Assembly: GCA_946482295.1 (NCBI GenBank)
Contig: CAMLRB010000178.1
Coordinates: 1-7,300 of the forward strand
Source: an uncultured Bacteriovorax sp.
GTDB taxonomy: Bacteria > Bdellovibrionota > Bacteriovoracia > Bacteriovoracales > Bacteriovoracaceae
DNA length: 7,300 nt
Reading direction: 5' to 3'
The notes under the pieces were generated by a model, which saw nothing but the letters and a program-made list of their open reading frames with translations, was not told the DNA's origin and did no database searches. The translations under genes were made by a program, and so were the position numbers. Of this stretch, positions 5,254 to 7,300 are shown piece by piece (within the stretch, counting starts at the first letter, position 1; every line of letters starts with the position of its first letter).

Positions 5254-5766
5254 ATGAGACTTACATCAAAAGGACGTTACGCAGTTAGAGCAATGCTAGA
5301 TCTTACGACTCATTCAAATGGGAACCCTGTAAGACTTCAAGAAATTTCTACAAGACAAAACATCAGTCTACATTACTTAGAGCAACTTTTCAGAAAGCTA
5401 AGAAATGGCCAAGCAGTTAAGTCAGTACGTGGACCAGGCGGCGGATATGTTCTCGCTCGCAATATGGACCAAATTACAATTAAAGACGTTCTAGACTGTG
5501 TTGGTGAAAACATCAACCCAGCTCGCGATATCCTAGGAACAGAAGCAGAAGCTGCGAATTCACTTGAATTCCACCTTTCTAAAAACTACTTCATGAACCT
5601 TGGTATTATCATGAAAGAATATCTTGCTACGACTTCACTTGGTGACTTAGTAAGAAAAGCAAAAGAAACTGAAACTGAAGCAGGAATCAATCAAGGGTCA
5701 GACGCTTCTCAAGCGGGAATTATGACTTCTTCGATTAGAACTCCAGTTGGAGAGATCAATCAGTAA
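5254..5766 (+). CDS. IscR-like Rrf2-family transcriptional regulator lacking the cluster-binding cysteines
   Basis: The 170-residue protein starts MRLTSKGRYAVRAML and continues with ISTRQNISLHYLEQLF (31-46) and SVRGPGGGYVLAR (57-69), the winged helix-turn-helix of IscR-type Rrf2 proteins, followed by the dimerisation helix and a polar tail (about 137-170). In E. coli IscR, from memory, the [2Fe-2S] cluster is held by Cys92, Cys98, Cys104 and His107. Aligned without gaps, the positions here are Asp92, Glu98, Leu104 and His107, and the only cysteine is Cys82. It should still bind DNA, but a normal IscR cluster seems impossible. It overlaps the cysteine desulfurase gene by 20 nt, arguing for one operon and coupled translation. 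Palindromes in the leader suggest autoregulation. The symbol iscR is withheld because the sensing mechanism appears different. Confidence 0.92.
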   Translation: MRLTSKGRYAVRAMLDLTTHSNGNPVRLQEISTRQNISLHYLEQLFRKLRNGQAVKSVRGPGGGYVLARNMDQITIKDVLDCVGENINPARDILGTEAEAANSLEFHLSKNYFMNLGIIMKEYLATTSLGDLVRKAKETETEAGINQGSDASQAGIMTSSIRTPVGEINQ

Positions 5767-6913
5767 TCGTTTCTATTTCGACTACAATGCAACGTCCCCG
5801 CTATCCCCAAAGGTCATAGACTTTTTAGGAAGCGGGGATTTTTCTTTTGGTAATCCAGCGTCTCTTCATCAAACTGGAAGAAATGCGAGACGGGCCATTA
5901 ATCAAACTACAGATTATCTTCACAAACTTTTTTCTCTCGATAAAAAACAATTTGATCTTATCTACCACTCTGGTGCGACAGAAGGGATTAACATGTTTTT
6001 TAAAGGCCTTGCTTTTCAAGGCTTCAAAGATAAAAAAACATATACATTTTTCTTTTCAAAAACTGATCACGCTTGCGTCTTCAATCTCAAAGAAGATTTG
6101 GAAATTCTCGGACACCAAGTTTTTTATTTTGACGTCGATAAAAATGGCGCATTTGATATTGATCAACTGATAGAGAAGATGAAGAAGACAGAGAATCCTG
6201 TCATGAATTTCACTTCAGTGAATAATGAAACAGGTGTTGTATGGCCATGGGAATGGGCCCAGAGAATTGTACGTGAAGCAGGTGCACTTGTTCACGTCGA
6301 TGCTGTTCAAAGAATTGGTAAAGTTCTTGATTGGCAAAATCTCCCTACGGACTTAAGTGCTTTTACTTTTTCCGGGCATAAATTTGGATCCTTAAAAGGA
6401 ATTGGTTTTACCTTCCTTAAAAAAAATATTGCTTTATCTCCGCTTATCATTGGCGGCACTCAACAAAATGGAAAACGTGCTGGTACAGAAAACGCACTAG
6501 GTGTTTGCACTCTAAAGCTAGCGCTTGAAGATTATGAAGCCCAATTTTCCGGACTAGAACTTAAACAAGCTCATAAGCATCTCGAAGAAAAAATTCATAC
6601 TATCATTAAAGGTTTTGCTGAATTAGTGGCCCCTGAGGCAGAAAAAAATCTCAATACTTTTTTTGTTGTTTTCCCTGGAATGAAAGCAGAAGTCCTCAGC
6701 ATGAATTTTGATATGGAAGGCGTAGATCTTTATACAGGCTCTGCTTGTTCATCAGGTGTCATCAAAGAAAATCGAGTACTCATTGCCATGGGATATTCAA
6801 AAGAAGACTCACGTGCGGCCTTGCGTTTTTCATTTTCACCATTCATGAGTTTTAATGAAGCAGTTGAGTATGGAAATCAAATTGAGCGAATTTTAAAGAC
6901 ATTGATAAAATAA
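5747..6913 (+). CDS. Cysteine desulfurase, NifS/IscS type (class V aminotransferase fold)
   Basis: This PLP enzyme converts L-cysteine to alanine and passes the sulfur as a persulfide to Fe-S scaffolds or tRNA-thiolation proteins. The 388-residue protein begins FYFDYNATSPLSP and has GNPASLH (35-41), the cofactor-stacking His108 (TDHACV), SVNNETG (157-163), VHVDAVQ with Asp185 and Gln188, the Schiff-base Lys212 in SGHKFGS, NGKRAGTENALG (241-252), the catalytic Cys334 in YTGSACSSG (329-337) and Arg360 in ALRFSFSPF. All catalytic residues are present; the loop resembles group I NifS/IscS enzymes. The TTG start at 5747 overlaps the regulator by 20 nt and has no clear ribosome site before it; an unusual ATC at 5759 has GGAGAG upstream. 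No iscU, hscA or fdx follows: a terminator and a convergent gene come next. Whether to call it iscS or nifS is undecidable here. Confidence 0.93.
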   Translation: MERSISNRFYFDYNATSPLSPKVIDFLGSGDFSFGNPASLHQTGRNARRAINQTTDYLHKLFSLDKKQFDLIYHSGATEGINMFFKGLAFQGFKDKKTYTFFFSKTDHACVFNLKEDLEILGHQVFYFDVDKNGAFDIDQLIEKMKKTENPVMNFTSVNNETGVVWPWEWAQRIVREAGALVHVDAVQRIGKVLDWQNLPTDLSAFTFSGHKFGSLKGIGFTFLKKNIALSPLIIGGTQQNGKRAGTENALGVCTLKLALEDYEAQFSGLELKQAHKHLEEKIHTIIKGFAELVAPEAEKNLNTFFVVFPGMKAEVLSMNFDMEGVDLYTGSACSSGVIKENRVLIAMGYSKEDSRAALRFSFSPFMSFNEAVEYGNQIERILKTLIK

Positions 6914-6939
6914 AAAAGGCCGCTTATGCGGCCTTTTTT
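6912..6939. terminator. Bidirectional intrinsic terminator between convergent genes
   Basis: GGCCGC (6918-6923) pairs perfectly with GCGGCC (6928-6933) around a TTAT loop, flanked by six A (6912-6917) and six T (6934-6939). The hairpin therefore has a U-run on both strands. It starts inside the TAA stop of the desulfurase and ends three nt before the stop of the minus-strand gene, so it can serve both. Confidence 0.92.
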
Positions 6940-6942
6940 ATG

Positions 6943-7300
6943 TTAGTCGCGACGACCACCTGACATACGTAGAATGATTAAGAATAAGTTTATGAAGTCC
7001 ATATACAATTTAAGCGCCCCAAGAATCGTGATACGTCCACGCTCTTCAGCATTGATTGCATGTTGTCCCATCATCTTGATCGCCTGAGTGTCGTAAGCTG
7101 TTAGACCTGCAAAAACTAGAAGCCCAACAATGCTGTAAACGAGTCCTGCCGTTCCACCCATCATCACTGGGAAGAACAGAGCAAGAAGAGAATAACCAAC
7201 CATTCCGAATAAACCCATCATGCAAAAAGATCCAACGGGGCCAAGATCTTTTTTAGTGATATAGCCAAAAGCAGAGAGTCCTGCAAAACCTACTGACGTA
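6943..7300 (-). CDS. Bax inhibitor-1/YccA-family integral membrane protein, C-terminal part (5' end outside window)
   Basis: The minus-strand frame is open to the right edge, giving about 119 codons; the ATG at 7221 is internal, since the residues before it (GLSAFGYITKKDLG) match the family. BI-1 proteins (YccA, YbhL, YetJ) are seven-helix inner-membrane proteins, some shown to leak calcium in a pH-dependent way. From the internal Met, hydrophobic segments lie at about 1-21, 25-42 and 65-84. The family signatures are AGLTAYDTQAIK (38-49), with Asp44, and ALKLYMDFINLFLIIL (69-84), with Asp75; these two aspartates correspond to the pH-sensing pair described in Bacillus YetJ. The protein ends in RMSGGRRD, the usual C-terminus. 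The gene is convergent with the desulfurase and shares its terminator. Physiological role in this organism cannot be told from sequence. Confidence 0.93.
   Translation of the reverse strand, partial: TSVGFAGLSAFGYITKKDLGPVGSFCMMGLFGMVGYSLLALFFPVMMGGTAGLVYSIVGLLVFAGLTAYDTQAIKMMGQHAINAEERGRITILGALKLYMDFINLFLIILRMSGGRRD

Noticed and set aside
6043..6061. A/T-rich homopolymer stretches in the desulfurase as possible frameshift sites
   Set aside because: The frame stays intact through all motifs, and such runs are common in this AT-rich genome.
5825..6170. Open frames on both strands inside the desulfurase gene
   Set aside because: Shadows of a gene whose real frame has all catalytic motifs.

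Overview
The window reads as an ordinary chromosomal stretch of a Gram-negative, moderately AT-rich bacterium. The cdaA-cdaR-glmM-pdxJ-tsaE order, and an Rrf2 regulator paired with a cysteine desulfurase, point to the old deltaproteobacterial assemblage. The Bdellovibrionota (Bdellovibrio/Bacteriovorax-like predators) are my best guess; this is inference, because no rRNA or lineage marker is present. There is no sign of mobile elements, CRISPR arrays or tRNA/rRNA genes.

Layout. (1) 3-671: 3' part of a sigma-54-type AAA+/Fis regulator whose visible ATPase residues look degenerate. (2) 685-2174: cdaA (c-di-AMP synthase, TTG start) overlapping cdaR (YbbR-domain partner) by 4 nt. (3) 2175-2299: a 125-nt gap with a long imperfect hairpin. 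(4) 2300-4877: glmM, pdxJ and tsaE, closely spaced and co-directional, ending at an AT-rich terminator-like hairpin (4914-4949). (5) 4878-5253: a 376-nt non-coding stretch with inverted repeats, a candidate promoter and a structured leader. (6) 5254-6913: an IscR-like Rrf2 regulator overlapping by 20 nt a NifS/IscS-type cysteine desulfurase. (7) A strong bidirectional terminator (6912-6939) followed by the convergent 3' part of a BI-1/YccA-family membrane protein on the minus strand.

How the genes fit together. CdaA, CdaR and GlmM are the classic c-di-AMP/cell-wall module: GlmM makes glucosamine-1-phosphate for peptidoglycan and LPS, and in Firmicutes it binds and tunes CdaA. PdxJ makes pyridoxine 5'-phosphate, the precursor of PLP, which the downstream desulfurase uses. 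TsaE is part of the t6A tRNA-modification machinery. The Rrf2-desulfurase pair looks like a self-contained sulfur/Fe-S supply unit, with no iscU or hscBA scaffold visible beside it.

Most worth a second look: the IscR-like protein has lost all three cluster-binding cysteines while the rest of the protein aligns well; its leader carries an operator-like palindrome that is mutually exclusive with a long-range stem ending in a U-run; and the upstream regulator lacks the arginine-finger, sensor I and sensor II residues expected of a working sigma-54 activator. I see no clearly new multi-gene system.
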